A stretch of DNA of 7,007 nucleotides, from positions 1-7,007 of the forward strand of contig DSBZ01000015.1 of assembly GCA_011057175.1 (NCBI GenBank), read 5' to 3'. Every line of letters starts with the position of its first letter. The stretch's first letter is position 1. This document shows, in pieces, positions 1 through 5,669 of the stretch. Origin of the DNA: Candidatus Acetothermia bacterium (GTDB lineage Bacteria; Bipolaricaulota; Bipolaricaulia; Bipolaricaulales; Bipolaricaulaceae). The notes below the pieces were generated by a model that was given only the letters and a program-made list of their open reading frames with translations, had not been told where the DNA came from and did no database searches. A program made the position numbers and the translations under genes.

Positions 1-1
1 G

Positions 2-433
2 CCCAGTGGGACGCCGTCGGCCCCCCTGAACCCCCTCGCTTTGGCGGTGGCCCTCGATGCCCCGTTCGTCGCCCAGGCCTTCTCCGGGGAGATCGAGCAC
101 ACTGCGAACCTCATCGCCCAGGCGATCCAGCACCGGGGGTTCGCCTTGGTGAACGTGCTTCACCCCTGTCCAACCTGGAACAGGGTTCAGACGTTCTCCT
201 GGTACGAGGAGCGCCTCGTCCGCCTCGATGAGAGCGGGCACGATCCAAGGGAGCGGGACCTGGCCTTCGCGGTGGCCACGCAGCGCGGCGAGGAGATCCC
301 GATTGGGGTCCTGTACATGGCGGACCGGCCGACGTTCGCCGATGGCGACCCCGTGCTCTCGGGGGAACCCCTCGGACTGCGCCCCCTCCCCACGCCGGAA
401 AAGATGCGGCCCGTCCTGGCCCAGTTCGTCTAG
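2..433 (+). CDS. 2-oxoacid:ferredoxin oxidoreductase, beta subunit (3' part, 5' end outside window)
   Basis: This is the C-terminal part of the thiamine-pyrophosphate-binding beta subunit of a 2-oxoacid:ferredoxin oxidoreductase. The enzyme is cytoplasmic and interconverts a 2-oxoacid plus CoA with acyl-CoA and CO2, passing electrons to ferredoxin. The open frame runs in from the window edge, so the TTG at 41 is an internal Leu and not a start. About 143 residues are visible of a family that is usually near 280. Recognisable pieces in order are NPLALAVAL, the block AFSGEIEHTANLIAQAIQH, the segment GFALVNVLHPCPTWN, then FSWYEERL, a HDP element and EIPIGVLYMADRPTF near the C-terminus. The HPCPTWN segment resembles KorB-type (2-oxoglutarate) subunits more than pyruvate-specific ones, but the substrate cannot be settled from this fragment. 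The catalytic and TPP-binding part lies outside the window, as presumably does the alpha subunit. The gene ends its operon here, because the next gene is convergent. Confidence 0.9.
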   Translation, partial: PSGTPSAPLNPLALAVALDAPFVAQAFSGEIEHTANLIAQAIQHRGFALVNVLHPCPTWNRVQTFSWYEERLVRLDESGHDPRERDLAFAVATQRGEEIPIGVLYMADRPTFADGDPVLSGEPLGLRPLPTPEKMRPVLAQFV

Positions 434-441
434 CGCCCCCC

Positions 442-483
442 GGCCGACGGACGGCCCAACTGCCGTCGGGCCTGAAGCCCGAC
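442..483. terminator. GC-rich hairpins between convergent genes; candidate bidirectional terminator
   Basis: The spacer between the two convergent stop codons holds a perfect 7-bp stem, GTCGGGC (465-471) with GCCCGAC (477-483), and a 5-base loop. The same bases can instead pair upstream: GGCCGACGG (442-450) with CCGTCGGGCC (463-472), leaving one bulged G. The two pairings exclude each other. Neither is followed by a T-tract on either strand, so classical intrinsic termination is not shown. The position between convergent stops is the main argument for a terminator role. Confidence 0.4.
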
Positions 484-484
484 A

Positions 485-1585
485 CTACGACGGGAGGAGG
501 TGGACATCGTGGTACAGGCCCTCGCACGGGGGGCCGACGGTGTAGCACAGGCGAGGGGCGCCGAGGTCCATCACCACGGAGAGGACTGTCCGGTAGTTGA
601 GGTCGGGTGGGAACAGCGGGCTCTCGTGCCGGCACACGGAATCGGGGTAGCCGTCGTGGTCGCGGAGCGCGTCTTGAACGCGTTCCATGGAGATCAGGCC
701 GTTCGCCGCGGCCTGGGCAAGACGCGCGGCCAGTCGCCCCTGGCGGAGGTCGGTCGAGCGGCGCTCCTCGGGGAGGGGCTCCCGCACCCCCAGCTGATCG
801 GGGTGGAGAAAATGGTTGGCGTGGACGAGGATCCCCGCCTCCGGCGCCACGCGGGCGGTCCCGGTCGGTGCCCGTTCCAGGGCTACCGCGTTCCCGCTCT
901 TCGCTTCCCCGACGAGGAAGTTCGCCGATCCTGGCGATCCCCCTTCCTCGACAGCTGCAATCGCCCGCTTGAAGCTGGGAGAGCACAGGATTCGCCACGC
1001 CCGGACGTGGAACGGGATCCCATCTCCGTCCCAGCGGTCGAGGTGGGACACGAGCCCGTTCACGACGAGGCCTATCCCCGCGGAGTTGAATCCGATCTTA
1101 CCCCCGGCGATCCCCGCCTCGGTGAACGCGAGCACGGTGAGGCCATCCCAGGTGACCCTCAGCCATAGGCCCTCCACCTCTGGGAACCAGTCCCAGTTCG
1201 TGGCGAGGAGGACACGTCCCCCTTGCGTCCGCTCCGGGAGGAGGCCGCACGCCGTGCATGCCGTGGCCAACCCTTGGGAAACGAAGCCTGCGTAGAGAAA
1301 CTCATAGCGGGCGTTGAGGGCGGCGAGGGAGAGGAGGGGGAACCCGGAGCCCTCGGCCAGGCCCTCGACCATCGCGGCGTAGGGGGGATCGAGTTCCTTC
1401 ACCCGTTCCAGCCACGCCCTGGCTCGGTGGAGGACCTCGTCGCGCCCGAGGCCGATCTCGTCTCTGTAGCGGCGGAAGTAGAGGGCGAGGTTCCTCTCAA
1501 TTGCGACCTGGGCCCGTTGGCCATGGCCGTATCCGATCGCGTGGGGGTCGCCGCCGATGGTGAGGATCGGGAGCACGCCGGTCAC
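485..1585 (-). CDS. C45-family Ntn hydrolase / acyl-CoA:6-aminopenicillanate acyltransferase-like protein
   Basis: A 366-residue protein of the peptidase C45 (isopenicillin N acyltransferase-like) family. Members are made as proenzymes that cut themselves in front of a cysteine, which then acts as the N-terminal nucleophile on amide or acyl bonds. Visible signatures are the N-terminal IGYGHG (residues 17-22), LNARYEFL (90-97), and the likely nucleophile Cys110 in ATACTACG. These are followed by LLATNWDWFP (126-135), GFNSAGIGLVVNGL (165-178), HANHF (255-259) and DGYPDSVCRH (311-320). No signal peptide is seen, so it is probably cytoplasmic. The start is GTG; GAGAGG at 1593-1598 with a 7-base gap supports it, and the family-typical N-terminus follows directly. 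It lies 88 bases downstream of the unrecognised gene on the same strand and could be co-transcribed. The real substrate is unknown; penicillin chemistry is unlikely in this setting, and many relatives act on N-acyl amino acids or peptides. Confidence 0.85.
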   Translation of the reverse strand: MTGVLPILTIGGDPHAIGYGHGQRAQVAIERNLALYFRRYRDEIGLGRDEVLHRARAWLERVKELDPPYAAMVEGLAEGSGFPLLSLAALNARYEFLYAGFVSQGLATACTACGLLPERTQGGRVLLATNWDWFPEVEGLWLRVTWDGLTVLAFTEAGIAGGKIGFNSAGIGLVVNGLVSHLDRWDGDGIPFHVRAWRILCSPSFKRAIAAVEEGGSPGSANFLVGEAKSGNAVALERAPTGTARVAPEAGILVHANHFLHPDQLGVREPLPEERRSTDLRQGRLAARLAQAAANGLISMERVQDALRDHDGYPDSVCRHESPLFPPDLNYRTVLSVVMDLGAPRLCYTVGPPCEGLYHDVHLLPS

Positions 1586-1648
1586 GGGAGGGCCTCTCGC
1601 TTGGCTCCTCCCCTACTTCAGAAGGGCCGCTGGGGCGAGGACGAGCAA

Positions 1649-1667
1649 GACCCGTGCTGTTCGGGCC
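1649..1667 (-). terminator. Weak hairpin downstream of the unrecognised gene
   Basis: On the minus strand GGCCCG (1667-1662) pairs with CGGGTC (1654-1649) around a 7-base loop, giving six pairs including one G-T wobble. It begins 6 bases after the stop codon of the 1674-2155 gene. The following bases contain only scattered Ts, so if it terminates at all it is inefficient, and read-through into the C45 gene is plausible. Confidence 0.2.
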
Positions 1668-1673
1668 AGGGGG

Positions 1674-2155
1674 TCAAGGCATACGGCGCGCCCGGTGGGA
1701 TGTAGACCGTTCCTGCTGCTCGGGGGTCCGTTCCCCGCCGTCGATCCCCAGGCGCACCTTCCCCGCGAGAACGGTCACCCAAGCGCGGCTGGCCGCGTGG
1801 GCAAGCTTCGCGGGGGAGGTCTTCGCCCCACCGCGGGCCCGCAGCTCAAGAACCTGGAGCTCGCCGTCCGCGCTGCGGTGGACCTCCCGGATCTCCCAGC
1901 CGCCGCTGGTCCACGTTCGCACCGTCACCTGGGGCACGGCTGCTCTCTTCTGCGCGGCCTTGATCTCCTTGTTTGCCTCGGCCACCACCCGGGCGTAGTA
2001 CTCGCGGGAGACCTTCCCCGTGGCCACGAGTTTCTCCACGATCAAGTCGTCCAGCGTGGGCAGCGACAGCGCCGCCCGCAACGCGGAGTTTCCGATCTCC
2101 TTGACTGTGACACCAACCTTCTTCTTGCGGGCCTTGAGGGCCGTGTGTACATCAT
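1674..2155 (-). CDS. Unrecognised protein downstream of the DNA methyltransferase; probable frame break near its start
   Basis: I do not recognise this protein. The frame ending with TGA at 1674-1676 looks coding, with strong G/C bias at third positions. It encodes a Lys/Arg-rich start (KARKKK), the segment LPTLDDLIVEKLVATGKVS, a helical charged stretch (YARVVAEANKEIKAAQKRAA), then a beta-rich part with TVRTWTSGGWEIREVH and LQVLELRARGG. No signal peptide or membrane segment is seen. That frame has no good start: a TTG at 2267 would overlap the methyltransferase by about 107 bases, and the next TTG, at 2081, would discard the basic N-terminus. By contrast ATG at 2155 (second ATG at 2152) sits 5 bases after the methyltransferase stop, 8 bases from a strong Shine-Dalgarno, but in another frame. 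Loss of one AC unit in the short repeat at 2143-2148 would join them as MMYTALKARKKK. I therefore give 2155 as the likely original start. A restriction-endonuclease role is possible from position only. Confidence 0.55.
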
Positions 2156-2160
2156 CGCGA

Positions 2161-3081
2161 CTACCCTTCCTGTTGCATGAGTGCCCCAAACAGGGCTGGC
2201 TGTTTGTGGGGCGGGTGATGGGGACCTGGGTTGAACCCGATCCAACGGATCCCAGCAATACCGGCAAAGCGGCGGGCCATCACCTCAAGGGCTTCTTGGT
2301 TGTTGTCGACGAGAATGAAACGGCGCCCCAACGCCAGACAGGCTGCCCCAGTTGTGCCGCTACCTGCGAAGAAATCGAGCACAAGATCACCAGGGCGTGA
2401 CGATGCCTGAACGATGCGCCGAAGAATGCCGAGAGGCTTTTGAGTCGGATAGCCAGTCTTCTCGGAGCTGTTCGTGGGCACGATGGTATGCCACCACGTA
2501 TCCGTCGGGATCTTTCCGCGAGCGGCTTTCTCCGGTCCGACAAGACCGGGCGCCATGTAGGGGATGCGTTCGATCTCGTCATAGTTGAAGATGTAGTTCG
2601 TCGGATCTTTGACGTAGAACAAAATGTTGTCGTGCTTGGGTGGCCACTTCGTTTTCGGGCGGCCACCGTAATCGTAAGCCCAGATGATCTCGTTCAGGAA
2701 CGCGTCCCTGCCGAAGATGGCGTCGAGAAGGACCTTGCAGTAGTGAACCTCGCGGTAGTCAACATGGAAGTAGAAGGAGCCGTGCGGCGCCAGAACCCGG
2801 TGGGCCTCGGCTAGCCTTGGTTCGAGGAATGCCAGGTAGTCGTCAAAGAAGTCGGGGAAGCCCCTCCTCCCGAGCACGATGGTCTCGTAGCGCCGGCCTT
2901 GGAACCCGACTCGATCGCCGGAGTTGGACTGGACTGTTCTCAGCTGAGCTCGCTGCTGGACTTTGCCAGTGTTGAATGGCGGATCAATGTAGATCAAGTC
3001 CACGGAGGCCGAAGGAAGGCTCTTGAGAATGTCTGTATTCTCTGCGAAGTAGATAGTGCCTACTATCTCGTTCTCTGCCAT
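2161..3081 (-). CDS. Site-specific DNA methyltransferase, beta class (N6-adenine or N4-cytosine)
   Basis: A 306-residue S-adenosylmethionine-dependent methyltransferase that adds a methyl group to an exocyclic amino group in DNA. The catalytic motif IV comes first: DPPFNTG at residues 33-39. The SAM-binding motif I comes near the C-terminus: DFFAGSGTTG at 236-245, preceded by the conserved GYPTQKP (210-216) and followed by the acidic motif-II-like LVDNN (257-261). This order defines the beta class. The middle part, with FHVDYREVHYCK (105-116), IIWAYDYGGRPK (132-143), KHDNILFY (149-156) and DTWWHTIVPTN (194-204), should hold the target-recognition region; the recognised site cannot be read from it. 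Length is normal and no key motif is missing. The gene is visibly poorer in G+C than its neighbours (89 of 180 bases in 2581-2700 plus 2941-3000), which suggests horizontal acquisition. No recognisable restriction endonuclease is adjacent, so it may be an orphan methyltransferase or part of a decayed restriction-modification pair. Confidence 0.93.
   Translation of the reverse strand: MAENEIVGTIYFAENTDILKSLPSASVDLIYIDPPFNTGKVQQRAQLRTVQSNSGDRVGFQGRRYETIVLGRRGFPDFFDDYLAFLEPRLAEAHRVLAPHGSFYFHVDYREVHYCKVLLDAIFGRDAFLNEIIWAYDYGGRPKTKWPPKHDNILFYVKDPTNYIFNYDEIERIPYMAPGLVGPEKAARGKIPTDTWWHTIVPTNSSEKTGYPTQKPLGILRRIVQASSRPGDLVLDFFAGSGTTGAACLALGRRFILVDNNQEALEVMARRFAGIAGIRWIGFNPGPHHPPHKQPALFGALMQQEG
2164..2170 (-). 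promoter_or_regulatory. Strong Shine-Dalgarno for ATG at 2155, inside the methyltransferase 3' end
   Basis: The minus strand reads GGAAGGG immediately before the methyltransferase TAG, and 8 bases separate it from ATG at 2155. Motif and spacing are close to ideal. This points to translational coupling of the downstream gene to the methyltransferase. It is also the main reason to place the downstream start at 2155, although that ATG is out of frame with the long open frame that follows. Confidence 0.55.
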
Positions 3082-3090
3082 TCCGTGTCC

Positions 3091-3118
3091 ATTCTACACA
3101 TGGCGTCCAACGACACAA
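3091..3118 (-). promoter_or_regulatory. Candidate promoter of the methyltransferase gene
   Basis: On the minus strand TTGTGT (3118-3113) and TAGAAT (3096-3091) are separated by 16 bases. The -10 element matches the consensus at five of six positions, the -35 at three. Only 9 bases lie between the -10 hexamer and the ATG, and no clear Shine-Dalgarno is present, so a transcript from here would be leaderless or nearly so. A short ACAC-AA-GTGT inverted repeat overlaps the -35. Confidence 0.35.
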
Positions 3119-3130
3119 GTGTTACGAAAG

Positions 3131-3146
3131 CCCGCCAGCGGCTGGG
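3131..3146 (-). terminator. Candidate weak terminator after rsmI
   Basis: The minus strand forms a compact GC stem, CCC(A)GCC with GGCGGG, six pairs with one bulged A and a three-base loop. It is followed directly by CTTTCG, which is a poor T-tract. It lies 26 bases past the rsmI stop and just upstream of the candidate methyltransferase promoter, so it could separate the two transcripts partly. Confidence 0.3.
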
Positions 3147-3172
3147 ATGGGTGAGTCACAGCTTGAGGCGGT

Positions 3173-4009
3173 TCACTCCGACCGCTCGTGGACCGCCCGG
3201 TACACCGTGCGACGTGGCAGACCCAGCCTGGCCGCCGTCTCCTGGAGGGCTTCCCGGGGGGACAGGCCCGCGGCGAGAAGCTCCTGGTAGAGGGTCCCGG
3301 CTGCTCCCTCCGCGGCCGGGCGCGGTGGCGTGGGCCCCGGGCTGAGGAGGACCACGATCTCTCCTTTGACCTCCCCTCGCGCGGCGAACTCCCGGTGGAC
3401 CTCCACTGCCGTCCCGCGCACGAACTCCTCGTGAATCTTCGTCAGCTCGCGGGCCACAACTACGGATCGGGACCCGTACAGCTCGGCCAGTTGCCCGAGC
3501 GTTGCGCAAAGCCTGTGGGGCGATTCGTAGAAGACGATGGTGCAGTCCACGTCATTCAGGGATTCCAGAGCCCTCCGGCGGGGACCGGCTTGGCGGGGGA
3601 GATGGCCGAGGAACAGGAACCGGTCCATGGGGAGCCCCGAGGCGACGAGGGCGGCGAGGAGGGCGCTTGGGCCGGGGATGGGCACAACAGGGATCCCCTC
3701 CGCCACGCATGCGCGCACGAGGGGGTAGCCGGGGTCGGAGAGGAGAGGGGTCCCCGCATCCGACACGAGGGCCACCGTCTTCCCAGCGCGAAGAAGGGAG
3801 ATCACCTCTGGGGTGCGTTCTTCCTCGGCTCCTTGGAACAGGCTGGGGGCGAACCGGGTATGGATGCCGTGGTGGGAAAGGAGCTTCCGCGTGCGCCGCG
3901 TGTCTTCGCCCACGATCAGGTCAGCCTCCCGCAGGACGCGCAGCGCGCGCAGGGTGATGTCCTCCAGGTTTCCGATCGGAGTTGAGCAGACGTAGAGCGT
4001 CCCCGCCAT
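3173..4009 (-). CDS. rsmI: 16S rRNA (cytidine-1402 2'-O)-methyltransferase RsmI
   Basis: RsmI uses S-adenosylmethionine to methylate the 2'-O of C1402 in 16S rRNA at the ribosomal decoding centre; it belongs to the tetrapyrrole-methylase fold family. The 278-residue length is typical. Signatures in order are STPIGNLEDIT (residues 9-19), ADLIVGEDTRRT (29-40), VSDAGTPLLSDPGYPLV (82-98), PIPGPSALLAAL (110-121), FLGHLPR (133-139), YESPHRL (161-167), ARELTKIHEEFVRGT (186-200) and GEIVVLL (216-222). A C-terminal tail, GLSPREALQETAARLG onward, has the helix-turn-helix-like look common in this family. The start is ATG at 4009, because the family's N-terminus begins right after it. An in-frame extension to 4204 would run antisense through the beginning of prfB and shows no family similarity. 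An AGAGGGG lies 11 bases upstream. The gene is divergent from prfB and 91 bases upstream of the methyltransferase on the same strand. Confidence 0.96.
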   Translation of the reverse strand: MAGTLYVCSTPIGNLEDITLRALRVLREADLIVGEDTRRTRKLLSHHGIHTRFAPSLFQGAEEERTPEVISLLRAGKTVALVSDAGTPLLSDPGYPLVRACVAEGIPVVPIPGPSALLAALVASGLPMDRFLFLGHLPRQAGPRRRALESLNDVDCTIVFYESPHRLCATLGQLAELYGSRSVVVARELTKIHEEFVRGTAVEVHREFAARGEVKGEIVVLLSPGPTPPRPAAEGAAGTLYQELLAAGLSPREALQETAARLGLPRRTVYRAVHERSE

Positions 4010-4015
4010 ACGGTG

Positions 4016-4027
4016 ATTATCCCCTCT
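4016..4027 (-). promoter_or_regulatory. rsmI start region: -10-like GATAAT overlapping a Shine-Dalgarno-like AGAGGGG
   Basis: On the minus strand AGAGGGG (4027-4021) is followed by GATAAT (4021-4016), and the ATG comes 6 bases later. The purine run is 11 bases from the ATG, slightly far for a ribosome binding site. GATAAT matches the -10 consensus at five of six positions but has no convincing -35. Either reading is possible: a translated leader with a distant Shine-Dalgarno, or a near-leaderless transcript. Confidence 0.25.
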
Positions 4028-4099
4028 TGGCGTCCTCGGGGTGTGGCCTCCTTCGTGTGGGGAGGAAGCGTTCCTTGTTCTCTCGAGCGGGGTCTCGCC

Positions 4100-4128
4100 T
4101 TGCAGCTCCCGAGGCGGGGAGCTAACGT
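4100..4128 (+). promoter_or_regulatory. Upstream control region of prfB: inverted repeat with either a promoter or an RBS-masking hairpin
   Basis: AGCTCCC (4104-4110) and GGGAGCT (4117-4123) form a perfect 7-bp inverted repeat around GAGGCG. Two readings fit. First, TTGCAG (4100-4105) and TAACGT (4123-4128) are 17 bases apart, a normal promoter spacing although each matches consensus at only three of six positions; the repeat would then be an operator in the spacer and the mRNA nearly leaderless. Second, if transcription starts further upstream, the repeat is an RNA hairpin whose 3' arm buries GGGGAG (4116-4121), the only nearby Shine-Dalgarno-like sequence, 13 bases before the GTG. The sequence alone does not decide. 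Confidence 0.35.
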
Positions 4129-4134
4129 TCGCTC

Positions 4135-5229
4135 GTGGATGAGCATCTGCTCGGTCTGAGGGATCGCATCGAACACCTCGGAAGAAGCCTGGATGCTGAC
4201 GCACTCCGGAAGAAGGTCCGGGCGATCGAGGAAGACATGGCGCGGCCCGGGTTCTGGGACGACCGGGCTGCCGCCCAAGTCAAGGTGCGCGAGCTCGAGG
4301 CGGTGAAGGAGCGGCTCGCCGAGTACAACCGCCTCACAGAGGCGCTGGACGAGATCGAGGTCCTGTTCGAGCTAGCCGCCGAGGAAGGGGACGAGGGGAC
4401 GCGGGCCGAGGCCGAAGCCGCGCTGGCCAAGCTCGACGAAGACTTCGAGCGGGCCCGGGTGCAGTTCCTGTTGTCTGGCCCCTACGACGGGAACGACTGC
4501 TTCCTCGCCCTCAACGCCGGGGCTGGCGGCACGGATGCCCAGGACTGGACGGAGATGCTCCTCCGTATGTACACGCGGTTCTGTGAGCGGGCCAACTTCG
4601 CGGTGCGGGTCGTCGACGAGACGCCCGGCGAGGAGGCCGGGCTCAAGTCGGCGACCCTCGAGGTAAAAGGCCGGTTCGCGTACGGGTTCTTCCGCGGGGA
4701 GTCCGGGGTCCACCGCTTGGTCCGGATCTCCCCATTCGACAGCCAGGCCCGGCGGCACACCTCGTTCGCCTCGGTCACCGTGACCCCTGTTGTCCCCGAA
4801 GAGGATGTCGATATCTCCGAGGACGACCTCAAGATCGACTCCTTCCGCGCCGGAGGCCCCGGCGGTCAGCACATGCAGAAGAACGAGACCGCGGTCCGGA
4901 TCACCCACCTCCCCACCGGGATCGTCGTGGGGTGCCAGAACGAGCGCTCCCAGTTTCAGAACAAGGTCACCGCGTTGCGGATTCTCCGGGCGCGCCTCCG
5001 GGCTCTCATGGAGCAGGAACAGGCGAGGAAGATCGAGGAACTGCGGGGGGAGCTGGCGGACATCGAGTGGGGGCACCAGATCCGGTCCTACGTGCTGCAG
5101 CCCTACCAGCTGGTGAAGGACCACCGCACCGGGGTCGAGGTGGGGAACGTCGAGAGCGTGCTCGACGGCGACCTGTGGCCGTTCATCTGGGCGTGGCTGG
5201 AGGCAAGGGAGGGCCGGGAGAAGGCTTAG
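4135..5229 (+). CDS. prfB: Peptide chain release factor 2 (RF2)
   Basis: RF2 recognises UGA and UAA stop codons in the ribosomal A site and triggers release of the finished protein. The 364-residue length is that of complete RF2. The anticodon-like SPF tripeptide (residues 199-201, in VRISPFDSQARRH) identifies it as RF2 and not RF1. The catalytic GGQ is at 243-245 within RAGGPGGQHMQKNETAVRITH; Gln245 is normally N5-methylated by PrmC. The C-terminal SYVLQPYQLVKDHRTG (318-333) is also typical. The start is GTG, since an in-frame TAA at 4123-4125 blocks any extension. Aligned by eye with E. coli RF2, the residues around the usual programmed frameshift read GRSLDAD in one continuous frame with CTGGAT and no in-frame TGA, so this gene does not use that autoregulation. 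It is divergent from rsmI and its stop overlaps that of the convergent membrane-protein gene. Confidence 0.97.
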   Translation: MDEHLLGLRDRIEHLGRSLDADALRKKVRAIEEDMARPGFWDDRAAAQVKVRELEAVKERLAEYNRLTEALDEIEVLFELAAEEGDEGTRAEAEAALAKLDEDFERARVQFLLSGPYDGNDCFLALNAGAGGTDAQDWTEMLLRMYTRFCERANFAVRVVDETPGEEAGLKSATLEVKGRFAYGFFRGESGVHRLVRISPFDSQARRHTSFASVTVTPVVPEEDVDISEDDLKIDSFRAGGPGGQHMQKNETAVRITHLPTGIVVGCQNERSQFQNKVTALRILRARLRALMEQEQARKIEELRGELADIEWGHQIRSYVLQPYQLVKDHRTGVEVGNVESVLDGDLWPFIWAWLEAREGREKA

Positions 5230-5663
5230 CTCGCCCGGGCGCGCCGCCGTTCAACCCATAGGAGGAAGCGCCAAGATCCCCACAGCAAGAAGCTCATGGC
5301 CAGGGATGAGCCGATCCCGATCCCGACGGCGAGGAGCTTCCTCGTCCACGGTACCTCAGAGGAAAGCAGTGTAGAGACCAGGAAACCGCCGATAGGGACG
5401 GCCGGGCTTGCCAGGATGACGCTGGTCCGCTTCCTTTGCACCGGGAGCCGGGACCGTTCGTACCACAGCGAAAGGATCGCGCTCCACAGCGCTGCTCCGA
5501 TCACGGCGATCGCGAGGGCCAGAGCGCCCCAGCCGATGCCTACGAGCCAGGGTCTGGTCAAGACACGAGGATAAAGGGGCGTCGAAGCAAGTATCCCGGC
5601 GGGCAGCCCCGCCAAGCGGAAAAGACATTCCTCCTCTTGGGACAACTTGGAAGTATCGGCCAT
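5226..5663 (-). CDS. Small integral membrane protein, unknown function, coupled to the LRR gene
   Basis: I do not recognise a family. The 145-residue product has a polar N-terminus (MADTSKLSQEEE), a moderately hydrophobic stretch around 17-31, and three clear membrane segments: about 39-67 (rich in Gly, Ala, Ile, Trp), about 81-101 and about 109-136. The basic loop SRLPVQRKRT (71-80) and the basic tail ERRRARAS suggest these parts face the cytoplasm by the positive-inside rule. No enzyme motif is visible. ATG at 5663 lies only 6 bases after the LRR gene stop and has no good Shine-Dalgarno, so translation probably depends on coupling to the LRR gene. The 3' end overlaps the prfB stop: the TAA here (5228-5226) and the prfB TAG (5227-5229) share bases. 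Being co-encoded with a probably exported LRR protein, it may anchor or assist it; that is inference from position only. Confidence 0.7.
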   Translation of the reverse strand: MADTSKLSQEEECLFRLAGLPAGILASTPLYPRVLTRPWLVGIGWGALALAIAVIGAALWSAILSLWYERSRLPVQRKRTSVILASPAVPIGGFLVSTLLSSEVPWTRKLLAVGIGIGSSLAMSFLLWGSWRFLLWVERRRARAS

Positions 5664-5669
5664 GGCCGG

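Noticed and set aside
111..998. Long minus-strand open frame of 295 codons
   Set aside because: It crosses the antisense of the oxidoreductase gene, the intergenic spacer and an alternate frame of the C45 gene. Its product is low-complexity Arg/Pro/Gly, as expected from a shadow frame in GC-rich DNA.
500..1168. Plus-strand open frame of 222 codons antisense to the C45 gene
   Set aside because: No family resemblance; it exists because high-GC coding DNA often leaves the antisense frame open.
2161..2267. TTG at 2265-2267 as the start of the unrecognised gene
   Set aside because: It would need about 107 bases of out-of-frame overlap with a well-conserved methyltransferase C-terminus, and the added residues look like a shadow sequence without coding character.
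4047..4075. Small hairpins CCTCC/GGAGG and AGGAA/TTCCT in the rsmI/prfB spacer
   Set aside because: Only five base pairs each and overlapping one another; expected by chance in GC-rich spacer DNA, so not listed as features.
4010..4204. 65-codon N-terminal extension of rsmI
   Set aside because: RsmI proteins begin at the ATG at 4009. The extension would be antisense to the prfB start and through the divergent control region.
4135..4430. Minus-strand open frames opposite prfB
   Set aside because: Ser/Arg/Ala-rich antisense shadows of the strongly conserved RF2 reading frame.
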